The position numbers and the translations under genes were made by a program. 64,000 bases of DNA from an uncultured Prevotellaceae bacterium (GTDB lineage: Bacteria > Bacteroidota > Bacteroidia > Bacteroidales > Muribaculaceae), in contig ONLH01000006.1 of the NCBI GenBank assembly GCA_900318645.1, positions 1-64,000 on the forward strand. The letters are read 5' to 3'. Every line of letters starts with the position of its first letter. Position 1 is the stretch's first letter. The notes under the pieces are model-generated. The model was not told the DNA's origin. It did not search any database and was given only the letters and a program-made list of their open reading frames with translations. Below, in pieces: positions 31,947 to 39,170 of the stretch.

Positions 31947-33392
31947 CTATGATTTCTTGATGAGCAGGGCCAGGCCTATCATGGTCAGGGCGGCATTCAA
32001 GAGCAGCAACTCAAAGCCGAGGGTGTAGTCATACTGATTCTTCAGCCACATCTGGATAAAGAAGCTGATGACAGGTGCTGCGATACATACCACAGGCACC
32101 AAGCGGTCACGCACGGGGCTCTTGCACATCATGCCGAAGGCGAACAAGCCCAGGATGGGACCGTAGGTATAGCTTGCTAAGGTATAAACCGCGCTGATAG
32201 CGTCACTGTTGCTGATGGCGTAGAAGATAAGAATCACCAGGCCCATACCTGCTGCCATGGCAATGTGTACCATGCGGCGCGTGCGACCCAGTGCAGCATC
32301 GTCCTGTTTCTTGTCAGCACCCAGGATGTCAACGGTGAACGAGGTGGTGAGCGACGTCAATGCCGAGCCAGCAGCCGAATAGGCAGCAGCAATCAGACCG
32401 ATGATAAATACTACACCCAGCAAAACGGGCATTCCTTCACTGAAGGCTACCGTACCGAACAGCTCGTCAGTCTTCTCGGGCATGGCAATGCCGTGAGCCT
32501 TGACGTGCAGGGTGAGCAGGGTACCCAAAATCAGGAACAAAGCGATAACGATGACCTGCAGGAATACGCTCACGATAAGGTTCTTGGCCGACTCGTTGGC
32601 GTTCTTGCAAGCCAGACTGCGCTGCATCAAGTCCTGATCAAGACCTGTGGTAGCAATTACCATAAAGATGCCAGCGATAAACTGTTTCCAGAAGTAGGTG
32701 CCCTCTTTGGGATTGTCGAAGAAGAAAATACGAGAGCTTTCATCACCAGCAACAGCCTTGCACAAGCCACCAAGGTCATAACCCAGTCCCTTGGCTACAA
32801 AATAGATGCTCAATACGACCGACAAGATGAGGCAGAAGCTCTTCAATGTATCGGTCCAGATGACCGTCTTCACACCGCCTTGCAACGTGTAGAGGAAAAT
32901 GAGGGCGATGGTGACAATGACGTTGATGACAAAGGGGATGTGCAGCGGCGAGAACACCAGCAGCTGCAGGGTCACGCACACGACATAGAAACGCACCGCA
33001 GCGCCCAGCATCTTACTGATGAAGAAGAACCAAGCACCACTCTTGTGGGTGCTGCCGCCAAAGCGTTGCTCCAGGTAACCGTAGATGGAGACCAAATTAC
33101 GCTTATAGAACAGCGGGATGAGCACGTAGGCAATGACAAAGTAGCCCACGATGAAACCCAGGGCCATCTGCATGTAACTGAAGCCCTTGGTAACCACCAT
33201 ACCCGGCACCGAGATAAAAGTCACGCCCGAAATGGGAGCGCCCAGCATGGCGATAGCAACAATAAACCAGGGAGCCTGACGTCCACCGCTCAAGGCGGTG
33301 GCAGTGTCGCTCTTGCGCGAGGCAGCCCACGAGATGATAAACAAGAGAATGAAATAGCCAACTATCGTGGCAAGTACAATCCAGGGAGTCAT
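31947..33392 (-). CDS. Sodium:solute symporter (SSS family), candidate MurNAc transporter
   Basis: 481 residues with about 13 membrane helices and the SSS family pattern: GGRQAPWFIVAIAMLGAPISGVTFISVPG near the N-terminus and YSAAGSALTSLTTSFTVDILG in the second half. It brings a small organic solute into the cytoplasm with Na+. In Tannerella forsythia an inner-membrane symporter (MurT) imports N-acetylmuramic acid next to murK and murQ. Here namZ is directly upstream (52-nt gap), which makes MurNAc, or a MurNAc-containing fragment, the best candidate substrate. No murK or murQ is in view, so this is inference from context. SSS proteins also carry sugars, proline or sialic acid. Confidence 0.85.
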   Translation of the reverse strand: MTPWIVLATIVGYFILLFIISWAASRKSDTATALSGGRQAPWFIVAIAMLGAPISGVTFISVPGMVVTKGFSYMQMALGFIVGYFVIAYVLIPLFYKRNLVSIYGYLEQRFGGSTHKSGAWFFFISKMLGAAVRFYVVCVTLQLLVFSPLHIPFVINVIVTIALIFLYTLQGGVKTVIWTDTLKSFCLILSVVLSIYFVAKGLGYDLGGLCKAVAGDESSRIFFFDNPKEGTYFWKQFIAGIFMVIATTGLDQDLMQRSLACKNANESAKNLIVSVFLQVIVIALFLILGTLLTLHVKAHGIAMPEKTDELFGTVAFSEGMPVLLGVVFIIGLIAAAYSAAGSALTSLTTSFTVDILGADKKQDDAALGRTRRMVHIAMAAGMGLVILIFYAISNSDAISAVYTLASYTYGPILGLFAFGMMCKSPVRDRLVPVVCIAAPVISFFIQMWLKNQYDYTLGFELLLLNAALTMIGLALLIKKS

Positions 33393-33396
33393 TTCT

Positions 33397-33432
33397 TAGT
33401 TAGGAGTTAGAAGTTAGGAGTTAGAAGTTAGG
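33397..33432. repeat. TTAG-rich direct repeats, namZ/symporter gap
   Basis: Three to four tandem GTTAGGAGTTAGAA units in the 52-nt gap between namZ and the symporter. Same family as 31888-31945, without the complementary arm. Confidence 0.55.
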
Positions 33433-33444
33433 AATTGATTCATT

Positions 33445-34722
33445 TTATTCCGCGTAGAGGAGATAGGGACGGCGCTGCGCCTTGAAGAGTTCAACGTCGG
33501 CTTGCCAGGTGGCCTTGATTTCCTCGGCGCTCTTGCCGTCGGCAATCATCTGGCGCACTTGGGTGGTACCCATCAGCAAGTCAAAGAAGTTACTCTTCAA
33601 ATAGAACTGCTTGCCGTTCTTCGTCAGGTTGCGATAGGCATCAATGATATACTCCAGGTTGATGCCCTTGGCGATAACGTCCTCGGCATTGAGGTTGTGC
33701 AAGTCCACACCGTGGCACAGCTTGTCCATCTGTGGCGGTGTTTTGGCCCCGAAACGGCTCTTGGGGGTGAACTCAAAACTGTAGCCCGTCATGTCGGGGT
33801 GGCCATAGACCTGGAAAGGCCAGTCGGTGCCGCGACCCAGGCTCACGGTCGTGCCCTCGAAGTAGCACATCGAGGGATAAAGGTATATTGCGAGCATATT
33901 GGGCAGATTGGGGCTCGGAGCAATGGGCAACGTGTAGCGTGTTTGGTGGGTATAGTTCTGGCAAGGGATGACAGTGAGGTCCACTTTTTTGCCGTCCTTG
34001 AGCCAGCCCTCACCGTTGGCCATCTGTGCCAACTCGCCAAGCGTCATGCCATGCACGGTGGGGATGGGGAGGCGTCCTACGCCCGACTTGAGTGTCATAT
34101 CCAGGATGGGACCATCGACATACATACCGTTAGGGTTGGGCCTATCGAGCACCATGAATTGCTTGCCGTAGGTCACTGCGGCATCCATCAGGTTGATCAT
34201 CGTCACATAGTAGGTATAGAACCTCAGGCCTACGTCCTGAATATCGGTCACGATGACGTCGATACCGTCCATCACTTCACGGCTGGGCATCGGTGACTTG
34301 CCGTCATAGAGCGATGCAATGGGAATGCCCGTCTTCTCGTCAACACTGCTCGACACGTGCTCTCCAGCATCGGCATTGCCACGGAAACCATGCTCGGGCG
34401 AGAAGATTGTCACCACGTTCACGCCGTTTTCCAGCATCAGGTCCAGCGTGTGCTTGTCTCCCACCATGCCAGTCTGGTTACTCAGCAGAGCCACACGTTT
34501 GCCCTTCAGCAGTGGCACATACTGGTCAGTTCGGGCTGCCCCTAGCACCACCTCGCCAGTGGTCACAGCGGTTGTAACGGCTTGTCCAGCATCAGTATGT
34601 GCGACATCAGCTGCAACCGTCTTATTCGCCCGGTGGGTGCTGCAGGCATTCAGCGTCGTCATTGACGTGAGTGAAAGCCACATCACGAGCATCAACAGAT
34701 AAGTTTTGGTCATACTCTTCAT
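33445..34722 (-). CDS. namZ: Exo-beta-N-acetylmuramidase NamZ (DUF1343), lipoprotein
   Basis: 425 residues from the ATG at 34722. An earlier frame start at 34755 falls inside the promoter box (34753-34760), which rules it out; 34743 and 34713 are alternatives. The N-terminus is a signal peptide ending LNAC-STHR, a lipoprotein cleavage site. The DUF1343 domain fills the rest: LLSNQTGMVG, FSPEHGFRGNADAGE, PIASLYDG, VTDIQDVGLRFYTYYVTM, DRPNPNG and PTVHGMTLGELA. B. subtilis NamZ (YbbC) releases MurNAc from the non-reducing end of peptidoglycan fragments. A lipid anchor would place it in the periplasm or on the surface. It heads a block with a symporter, a WYL regulator and two hydrolases. Confidence 0.88.
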   Translation of the reverse strand: MKSMTKTYLLMLVMWLSLTSMTTLNACSTHRANKTVAADVAHTDAGQAVTTAVTTGEVVLGAARTDQYVPLLKGKRVALLSNQTGMVGDKHTLDLMLENGVNVVTIFSPEHGFRGNADAGEHVSSSVDEKTGIPIASLYDGKSPMPSREVMDGIDVIVTDIQDVGLRFYTYYVTMINLMDAAVTYGKQFMVLDRPNPNGMYVDGPILDMTLKSGVGRLPIPTVHGMTLGELAQMANGEGWLKDGKKVDLTVIPCQNYTHQTRYTLPIAPSPNLPNMLAIYLYPSMCYFEGTTVSLGRGTDWPFQVYGHPDMTGYSFEFTPKSRFGAKTPPQMDKLCHGVDLHNLNAEDVIAKGINLEYIIDAYRNLTKNGKQFYLKSNFFDLLMGTTQVRQMIADGKSAEEIKATWQADVELFKAQRRPYLLYAE

Positions 34723-34752
34723 TTTGGTAAATTCATTGGTCATATTAACACG

Positions 34753-34784
34753 CAAAGATAGACCATTTAGTTTGAACTATCAAC
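34753..34784 (-). promoter_or_regulatory. Promoter of the namZ block
   Basis: On the minus strand: GTTG at 34784-34781, a 20-nt spacer, TATCTTTG at 34760-34753. Fits the Bacteroidetes consensus well and decides the namZ start, because the transcript would begin near 34746. Confidence 0.6.
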
Positions 34785-34958
34785 AATCTTTCTCAACAAT
34801 TTTGCCAAAAACTGGCACACGTTTTGAGTGAGGAGTTTGTGGTTTGGAATGTTTTTCTATATAAACTGTTTAAAACGTAAGTTCTTTAAAAAACACTCCG
34901 AGAAAACAATATGTTAGAACATCCCTGCTTGAAGACAGTTCAAAAAAGTTGAAAAAAA

Positions 34959-34990
34959 TTTGCCCATTGTTAACTAATTCGTTAACTTTG
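34959..34990 (+). promoter_or_regulatory. Promoter of the toxin-antitoxin operon
   Basis: TTTG at 34959-34962, exactly 20 nt, then TAACTTTG at 34983-34990: a full match to the Bacteroidetes consensus. Transcription would start about 10 nt before the ATG at 35009. Confidence 0.8.
34969..34986 (+). promoter_or_regulatory. Likely operator, GTTAAC-N6-GTTAAC
   Basis: GTTAACTAATTCGTTAAC is a two-fold repeat between the -33 and -7 boxes, overlapping the -7 box. Its position and symmetry suit binding by the dimeric HTH antitoxin encoded downstream, as in autoregulated type II systems. Confidence 0.6.
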
Positions 34991-35008
34991 CGGCGCTAGT
35001 TAAACGTT

Positions 35009-35353
35009 ATGAATAAAGTACGTGAGATAAGGCTCTTTAAATCCTACTTCAAGGATTTCTATATTACGCAAACTGTTGCTGTGCGTAACAAAATAAATTA
35101 TGTACTCCGACTCATTGAAACCCAAAAGGTTGTTCCCGTAAAGTTCTTCAAATTCATTGAAGGCACTGACGGCATTTATGAGATCAGAGTTGAAGCCAAT
35201 GGCAACATTTTCCGCATCTTCTGTTGTTTAGATGGAGGTGCTTTGGTGATATTATTTCATGGATTCCAAAAGAAAACCCAGAAGACACCAAAGAATCAGA
35301 TTAAACGGGCTGAAGCGATTAAAAAAGAATATGATAACAGCAAAAAAGGATAG
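35009..35353 (+). CDS. Type II toxin, RelE/HigB superfamily
   Basis: 114 residues. Matches the phage-derived Gp49/HigB-like branch of the RelE superfamily: VRNKINYVLRLIETQKVVPVKFFKFIEGTDGIYEIRVEANGNIFRIFCCLDGGALVILFHGFQKKTQKTPKNQI. The EIRVEANGNIFRIF strand pair and HGFQKKTQKTP segment carry the basic residues such toxins use to cut ribosome-bound mRNA. The order toxin then antitoxin is that of HigBA. Its stop is followed after 2 nt by the antitoxin ATG at 35356. A consensus promoter and a palindromic operator precede it. In the cell it would arrest translation when the antitoxin is lost. Confidence 0.85.
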   Translation: MNKVREIRLFKSYFKDFYITQTVAVRNKINYVLRLIETQKVVPVKFFKFIEGTDGIYEIRVEANGNIFRIFCCLDGGALVILFHGFQKKTQKTPKNQIKRAEAIKKEYDNSKKG

Positions 35354-35355
35354 AC

Positions 35356-35667
35356 ATGGATAAGAAAAAGAAAGAAGCTATCATGCAGAGCGAGACCTTT
35401 GATGAATTGCTCAATGCCGAGTATGGCGAACGTGGTACCGACGAAAGGGAAGCATTTGAGACCGAAGCTAACGCTTTTTGCTTGGCTGAGAGCCTGAAGG
35501 AACAACGCCGCTTGGCTGGACTAACCCAAGAACAATTAGCTGAAAAAATCGGCACCAAGAAAAGCTATATTTCAAAAATTGAAAACGGCCGAGCAGATGT
35601 TCAGTTGTCCACCCTCTTCCGCATCTTCGCTGGCTTGGGCAAGCGCATCTCAATCAATATCCTGTAA
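35356..35667 (+). CDS. Type II antitoxin, HTH XRE family
   Basis: 103 residues. The C-terminal ~55 residues are a helix-turn-helix of the XRE/Cro type (LKEQRRLAGLTQEQLAEKIGTKKSYISKIENGRADVQLSTLFRIFAGLGKRI). The N-terminal ~45 residues are charged and would wrap the toxin. It neutralises the toxin encoded 2 nt upstream and should repress the operon through GTTAAC-N6-GTTAAC at 34969-34986. The next gene, a DUF6056 membrane protein, begins only 6 nt after its stop and so is probably on the same message, which is unusual for such pairs. Confidence 0.88.
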   Translation: MDKKKKEAIMQSETFDELLNAEYGERGTDEREAFETEANAFCLAESLKEQRRLAGLTQEQLAEKIGTKKSYISKIENGRADVQLSTLFRIFAGLGKRISINIL

Positions 35668-35673
35668 AGCAAA

Positions 35674-37461
35674 ATGACTGAACAGCGGGATTCGGGCTGC
35701 AATAGGACTCCTCTGTACAATGGCAACAGTGGCATCATCATGATGGCCATTATTGCGGTGGCGTATGGGGTGCTGAATTTCTTGACACCGCTGTATCATG
35801 ACGACTTTGTCTATAAGTTCATGTTTGAGGGCGGGGCAGTCGATTATGACCACCCTATCGGGAGCATCGGGGACATCGTTGCCTCGCAGGTGGACCATTA
35901 CACTTCGGTGAACGGGCGCAGCATCGTGCATTTCCTCGTGCAACTGTTCACTGGCCTGTTGGGGAAAACGGTTTTCAACCTGTTTAATGTCATTGTCTTC
36001 TGTACGTTCATTTTCCTGCTTAAGAGACAAACGAATAGTAGCACAAAGCTGGAAGGAGACGCAAGATTTTGCGTCTCTACATTGGTGATACTTGTGCTGG
36101 TGTTGCTGATGCCGCGGTTCAAGGACACCTTCCTGTGGATGACCGGCAGCATCAACTACCTGTGGAGTGCAACAGCAGCACTGGGGTTCCTCCTGATCTA
36201 TGAAAAACGACGCGAGCGGGCGATGGACAGGAGTCTGCTGCCTATGCTATTGGTCGCGTTCCTGCTTGGATGGACCCACGAAGGTATCACCCTACCCCTC
36301 GCAGCCTCACTAGTACTCATCAACCTGTTTTCCATCAAGAAAAACCGCGGTCGTGTGCAGGGACTGTGGCTGGCGCTGGCCTATCTGGCGGGCGGCTGCG
36401 TGATTGCACTGGCGCCTGGCACTATCGCCCGTTCGGGAATGGGCGGCGGCTTGACGCCCTCGATTTTGGGACTAAAGGTCATCACGGGCTTTGTCGTGCT
36501 GGCAAAACTCAGAATCATCTATCTCGCTCTGCTCGCCACTGTCATCGCCTGGTTCACACGTCGCGACGTCGCCAAGCAAGTCATCAAACACAACAGCTAC
36601 CTAATACTGGCCATGTTCTTGTCGCTGGGCATCGTCTTCACCTCGGGACTGGAGTCCTCGCGCACAGCCTTCGGACTGGAACTGTTTGCCATGATTTACC
36701 TGTTGCGCCTGCTCGCCGAGTGTTGGGGAGATCATTGTAGAGACGCAAAATCTTGCGTCTCCAAGGGGAGACAATCCATTTCTTGCGTCACCGAAGGGAA
36801 GCGGCCACGCCAAGGCGAGGCCCTACAACGCTTGTGCAATATTGTGCTGACGATAGGGTTGATTGCTTTCTATGCCTTGCTGTTGCGACACACTATCGCC
36901 TCATGGCAGGAGTCACAACGACTCATTTCCCAGATTGAGCGTACCACCGACGGCATCATCGGCACCCGCGAACACGATGCAGGCTTTTTCTCGTCCCATA
37001 TCTGCACCATGTTGTCACTCGACAGCACCGTCAATGCCATGAACTACGACCCGCATGGCTGGCCCGCCAGCATCGCCGCGACCTATCACCGAGACTCGCT
37101 GGTCTTCCTGCCTCAGGCCTTCCTCGATGAGCTGAGGGCACAGCCTGAACGTCACGACTCGCTGAGTCTGGACACACCCTACGAATTCTATGTGCAACGC
37201 ATCAAGGACGACGCGGTGATCAAGCAAGTGGATTTCCTGTTGGAGCCTAACGACTTCAGCGACATCCCGTTCGTCTTCCGCCCCATCGCCCGCCGCATGA
37301 ACCGCTACACCGACACCACCGTCACAACCAGCAAGTGGGTGACCCTCTCCCTCTACGGCCGTCGCTACCTGCTTATCAAGCGCGACCATCAACTCGCTCA
37401 TCGCCTAAAGGCGATACGCGTCCAGAACAAGAATCCTCTAGAAAAACCGTCGGCGAATTAA
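35674..37461 (+). CDS. DUF6056-type membrane protein with palindromic repeats inside its frame
   Basis: 595 residues, the fourth DUF6056 paralogue in the window and the most diverged. Family marks are present: PLYHDDFVYKF in the first outer loop, NGRSIVHF, GLLGKTVFNLFN, FLWMTGSINYLWS, GWTHEGITLP and a soluble C-terminal region. Two segments have no counterpart in the paralogues. At 36056-36077 a GAGACGC palindrome encodes GDARFCVST (~residue 128-136). At 36740-36791 a second, plus a decayed third, encode CRDAKSCVSKGRQSISCVTEG (~356-376). Both inserts keep the frame and fall in loops after a membrane helix, which may be why they are tolerated. The gene follows the antitoxin by 6 nt. Function as for the other copies: perhaps a GT-C-type transferase. 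Confidence 0.82.
   Translation: MTEQRDSGCNRTPLYNGNSGIIMMAIIAVAYGVLNFLTPLYHDDFVYKFMFEGGAVDYDHPIGSIGDIVASQVDHYTSVNGRSIVHFLVQLFTGLLGKTVFNLFNVIVFCTFIFLLKRQTNSSTKLEGDARFCVSTLVILVLVLLMPRFKDTFLWMTGSINYLWSATAALGFLLIYEKRRERAMDRSLLPMLLVAFLLGWTHEGITLPLAASLVLINLFSIKKNRGRVQGLWLALAYLAGGCVIALAPGTIARSGMGGGLTPSILGLKVITGFVVLAKLRIIYLALLATVIAWFTRRDVAKQVIKHNSYLILAMFLSLGIVFTSGLESSRTAFGLELFAMIYLLRLLAECWGDHCRDAKSCVSKGRQSISCVTEGKRPRQGEALQRLCNIVLTIGLIAFYALLLRHTIASWQESQRLISQIERTTDGIIGTREHDAGFFSSHICTMLSLDSTVNAMNYDPHGWPASIAATYHRDSLVFLPQAFLDELRAQPERHDSLSLDTPYEFYVQRIKDDAVIKQVDFLLEPNDFSDIPFVFRPIARRMNRYTDTTVTTSKWVTLSLYGRRYLLIKRDHQLAHRLKAIRVQNKNPLEKPSAN
36056..36077. repeat. GAGACGC palindrome inside a gene, copy 4
   Basis: GAGACGC-AAGATTTT-GCGTCTC with a single mismatched pair. 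It is translated in frame as part of GDARFCVST within the fourth DUF6056 protein. The intergenic copies at 2612 and 21597 show that the sequence is a repeat and not native coding sequence. Confidence 0.8.
36740..36791. repeat. GAGACGC palindromes inside a gene, copies 5 and 6
   Basis: 36740-36761 is GAGACGC-AAAATCTT-GCGTCTC. It is followed at 36767-36791 by a decayed relative (GGAGACAATCC...CTTGCGTCACC). Both are translated in frame. The side-by-side arrangement echoes the pair at 21547 and 21597. Confidence 0.7.
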
Positions 37462-37485
37462 ACGAATTAAACCAGTTTGAAAAAA

Positions 37486-37548
37486 CACGAATGTCCATGA
37501 ATGGGTCGTGAATGATTTTAATTTATGGTCTATTCGTGGGCATTCGTG
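37486..37548. terminator. CACGAAT-type hairpin between convergent genes
   Basis: CACGAATGTCCATGAAT (37486-37502) pairs with ATTCGTGGGCATTCGTG (37532-37548). It lies between the stops of a plus-strand gene (37461) and a minus-strand gene (37592), a natural place for a two-way terminator made from a repeat. Related hairpins are at 1838-1914 and 47855-47905. Confidence 0.55.
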
Positions 37549-37591
37549 TGATTGGATGGTGGTGGATGACGATATCAAAGGCTTTAAGTCT

Positions 37592-38128
37592 TCAGTACTT
37601 GAGTGAGATATTGGTGGGGATGGGGCTGGTGGTGTCGAGGGTGAATGAGGCCCAGGCGCTGGTCAACTGACTCTCGTAGCGGACGCGGTACTTGGTGCCG
37701 AGACGCAGACACTTGAGCGTTGCTTCGCCAGTGACAGGTTGGGGTATGGCTCTACGACGCTTGATACCTTTCTTCTCAATAATGGTACATTGTTCCTCCT
37801 GAACAGTGATGACCAGATTGATGGTCTCCTCGTCGCCCAAGGACAGTCCTGTCCTGCTCACTTGTATACGGCCACCGCTCAATGGCTCCATGATAAGTAA
37901 ATCCTCTATCTCTTCTTCGTCGGCCAACAACTGACTATTCTGATGACATTCGCCTTGGGAGGGCTTAGATTGGTCGGTTGTTTCCTCTTTCTCTACAGGA
38001 GTCGTGGCGAGTTGGACGATGTAAGTGCTTGGCGGTCTCTTCTCGCGGTGCCCGAAGAAAAACGCCAGCATTGCCATCGCCACGACAAAGGCGATGGTGT
38101 AAAATTCTGGAGAGTTGAGGTCAATCAT
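37592..38128 (-). CDS. Hypothetical membrane-anchored protein of the O-acylation cassette
   Basis: 178 residues. One N-terminal membrane helix (~9-26, FYTIAFVVAMAMLAFFFG), a charged linker rich in Glu, Gln and Ser (~45-75), then a beta-rich end (GRIQVSRTGLSLGDEETINLVITVQEEQCTIIEKKG and RYESQLTSAWASFTLDT). I do not recognise the family. The last gene of a three-gene unit: it overlaps the AlgJ-like gene by 4 nt (ATGA), which itself follows the MBOAT gene by 2 nt. Tight coupling suggests an accessory to acyl transfer, for example a scaffold linking the MBOAT protein to its partner. Confidence 0.65.
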   Translation of the reverse strand: MIDLNSPEFYTIAFVVAMAMLAFFFGHREKRPPSTYIVQLATTPVEKEETTDQSKPSQGECHQNSQLLADEEEIEDLLIMEPLSGGRIQVSRTGLSLGDEETINLVITVQEEQCTIIEKKGIKRRRAIPQPVTGEATLKCLRLGTKYRVRYESQLTSAWASFTLDTTSPIPTNISLKY

Positions 38129-39168
38129 TTGAGTTTAGGGATGATTTCGGCGGCGATGAGACGCGACGAGGCTGGCGACCAATGCGTGTCGTTGAACAAA
38201 TAGACATCCTTTACACCCTGCTCGACAAAGGGAAGAAGTACCCGCTTAGCGAAGACAAAACGGTCTATCTCGGGAGCCATCCACTGCTCGAGGTCCTCGT
38301 TGAGGGTCTTGGTCGGATAAGGGTTATCGATGATGAAATCCTGGTACAGGTCATACTTGTCACAGGCTATAAGCAGGACGAGGTTCACCCCCTTTTCCCT
38401 CGCCAAGTTAATCAACTGCCGATAACTGTAAACAATGGCCTGTTGCTGGTCGGCAGAGAGGTCAAACCCCATATTTACATCATCCTTATAGAAATAGAGC
38501 ATGTCGGGCTGCTTGCCACCAAACATGGGGCGCGAGAGCCGTGCAGTGTAGATGGGATTCTTTCCAAAGAGGTGATAGAACACGTAGTCCTTGACACGCA
38601 ACAGCGGACTAGAGTCCTTAGGCTTCTCAGCCGCCTGTTGTGACGCTTGGGGACGTGGTAATGAGGTGTTGTTATTGACAAAGCCGCCGTGACGACTAAC
38701 CAGATAGCGTTCCACCTCCTGAACAACGAGGTTCTTGACATGAGTGGAATCAATCACGCCCAAATTCAACGCATCAAATGCCATCTGTACCGGACTGGCT
38801 TGTGCATCTCCACCCGGCGTGAATAAGGTGACCTTGAGATTTCCGTCATGGGCAAGATAATTCACAAAGTCACAAGTCTTGCTCACTCCACCGCCATGCG
38901 AGAAAGAGTCACCGATAACCACCACATCACAAGTGTCCAACCGCATCAAGCTGTCATCATCCAAACTCTGATGATAGAAATCGTGCAGCACATCGGTATT
39001 CAGGATGGAATCGGTGTATTCCGAGCCTCCGTCTATCAGTCCCAATCGCATCAAGTCGCCCGAATTGTCATTGGTCGCCCACAGATAGACCACCATCCCG
39101 ACGAGCAGAAGCCAGACGGGCAACACGGTGTAGGATATCTTGATAAGAAACTTCTTCATGACACGCAC
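38125..39168 (-). CDS. AlgJ/AlgX-like SGNH hydrolase-fold protein
   Basis: 347 residues. One N-terminal membrane helix (~9-30, ISYTVLPVWLLLVGMVVYLWA) and an exported SGNH domain. The nucleophile motif is CDVVVIGDSFSHGGG (Ser in GDSF), and the Asp/His pair is NDTHWSPASSRLIAAEII near the C-terminus. This is the pattern of AlgJ and AlgX, which take acetyl groups handed over by the MBOAT protein AlgI and place them on alginate. The MBOAT gene sits 2 nt upstream, so the same chemistry on a surface polysaccharide or glycan is likely. The polymer is unknown, as no glycan synthesis genes adjoin. Start is the ATG at 39168 or 39159. Confidence 0.82.
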   Translation of the reverse strand: MRVMKKFLIKISYTVLPVWLLLVGMVVYLWATNDNSGDLMRLGLIDGGSEYTDSILNTDVLHDFYHQSLDDDSLMRLDTCDVVVIGDSFSHGGGVSKTCDFVNYLAHDGNLKVTLFTPGGDAQASPVQMAFDALNLGVIDSTHVKNLVVQEVERYLVSRHGGFVNNNTSLPRPQASQQAAEKPKDSSPLLRVKDYVFYHLFGKNPIYTARLSRPMFGGKQPDMLYFYKDDVNMGFDLSADQQQAIVYSYRQLINLAREKGVNLVLLIACDKYDLYQDFIIDNPYPTKTLNEDLEQWMAPEIDRFVFAKRVLLPFVEQGVKDVYLFNDTHWSPASSRLIAAEIIPKLK

Positions 39169-39170
39169 GC

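Noticed and set aside
31888-33432. TTAG repeats as a CRISPR array
   Set aside because: Units are 7-14 nt, irregular and without unique spacers of constant length; no cas genes nearby.
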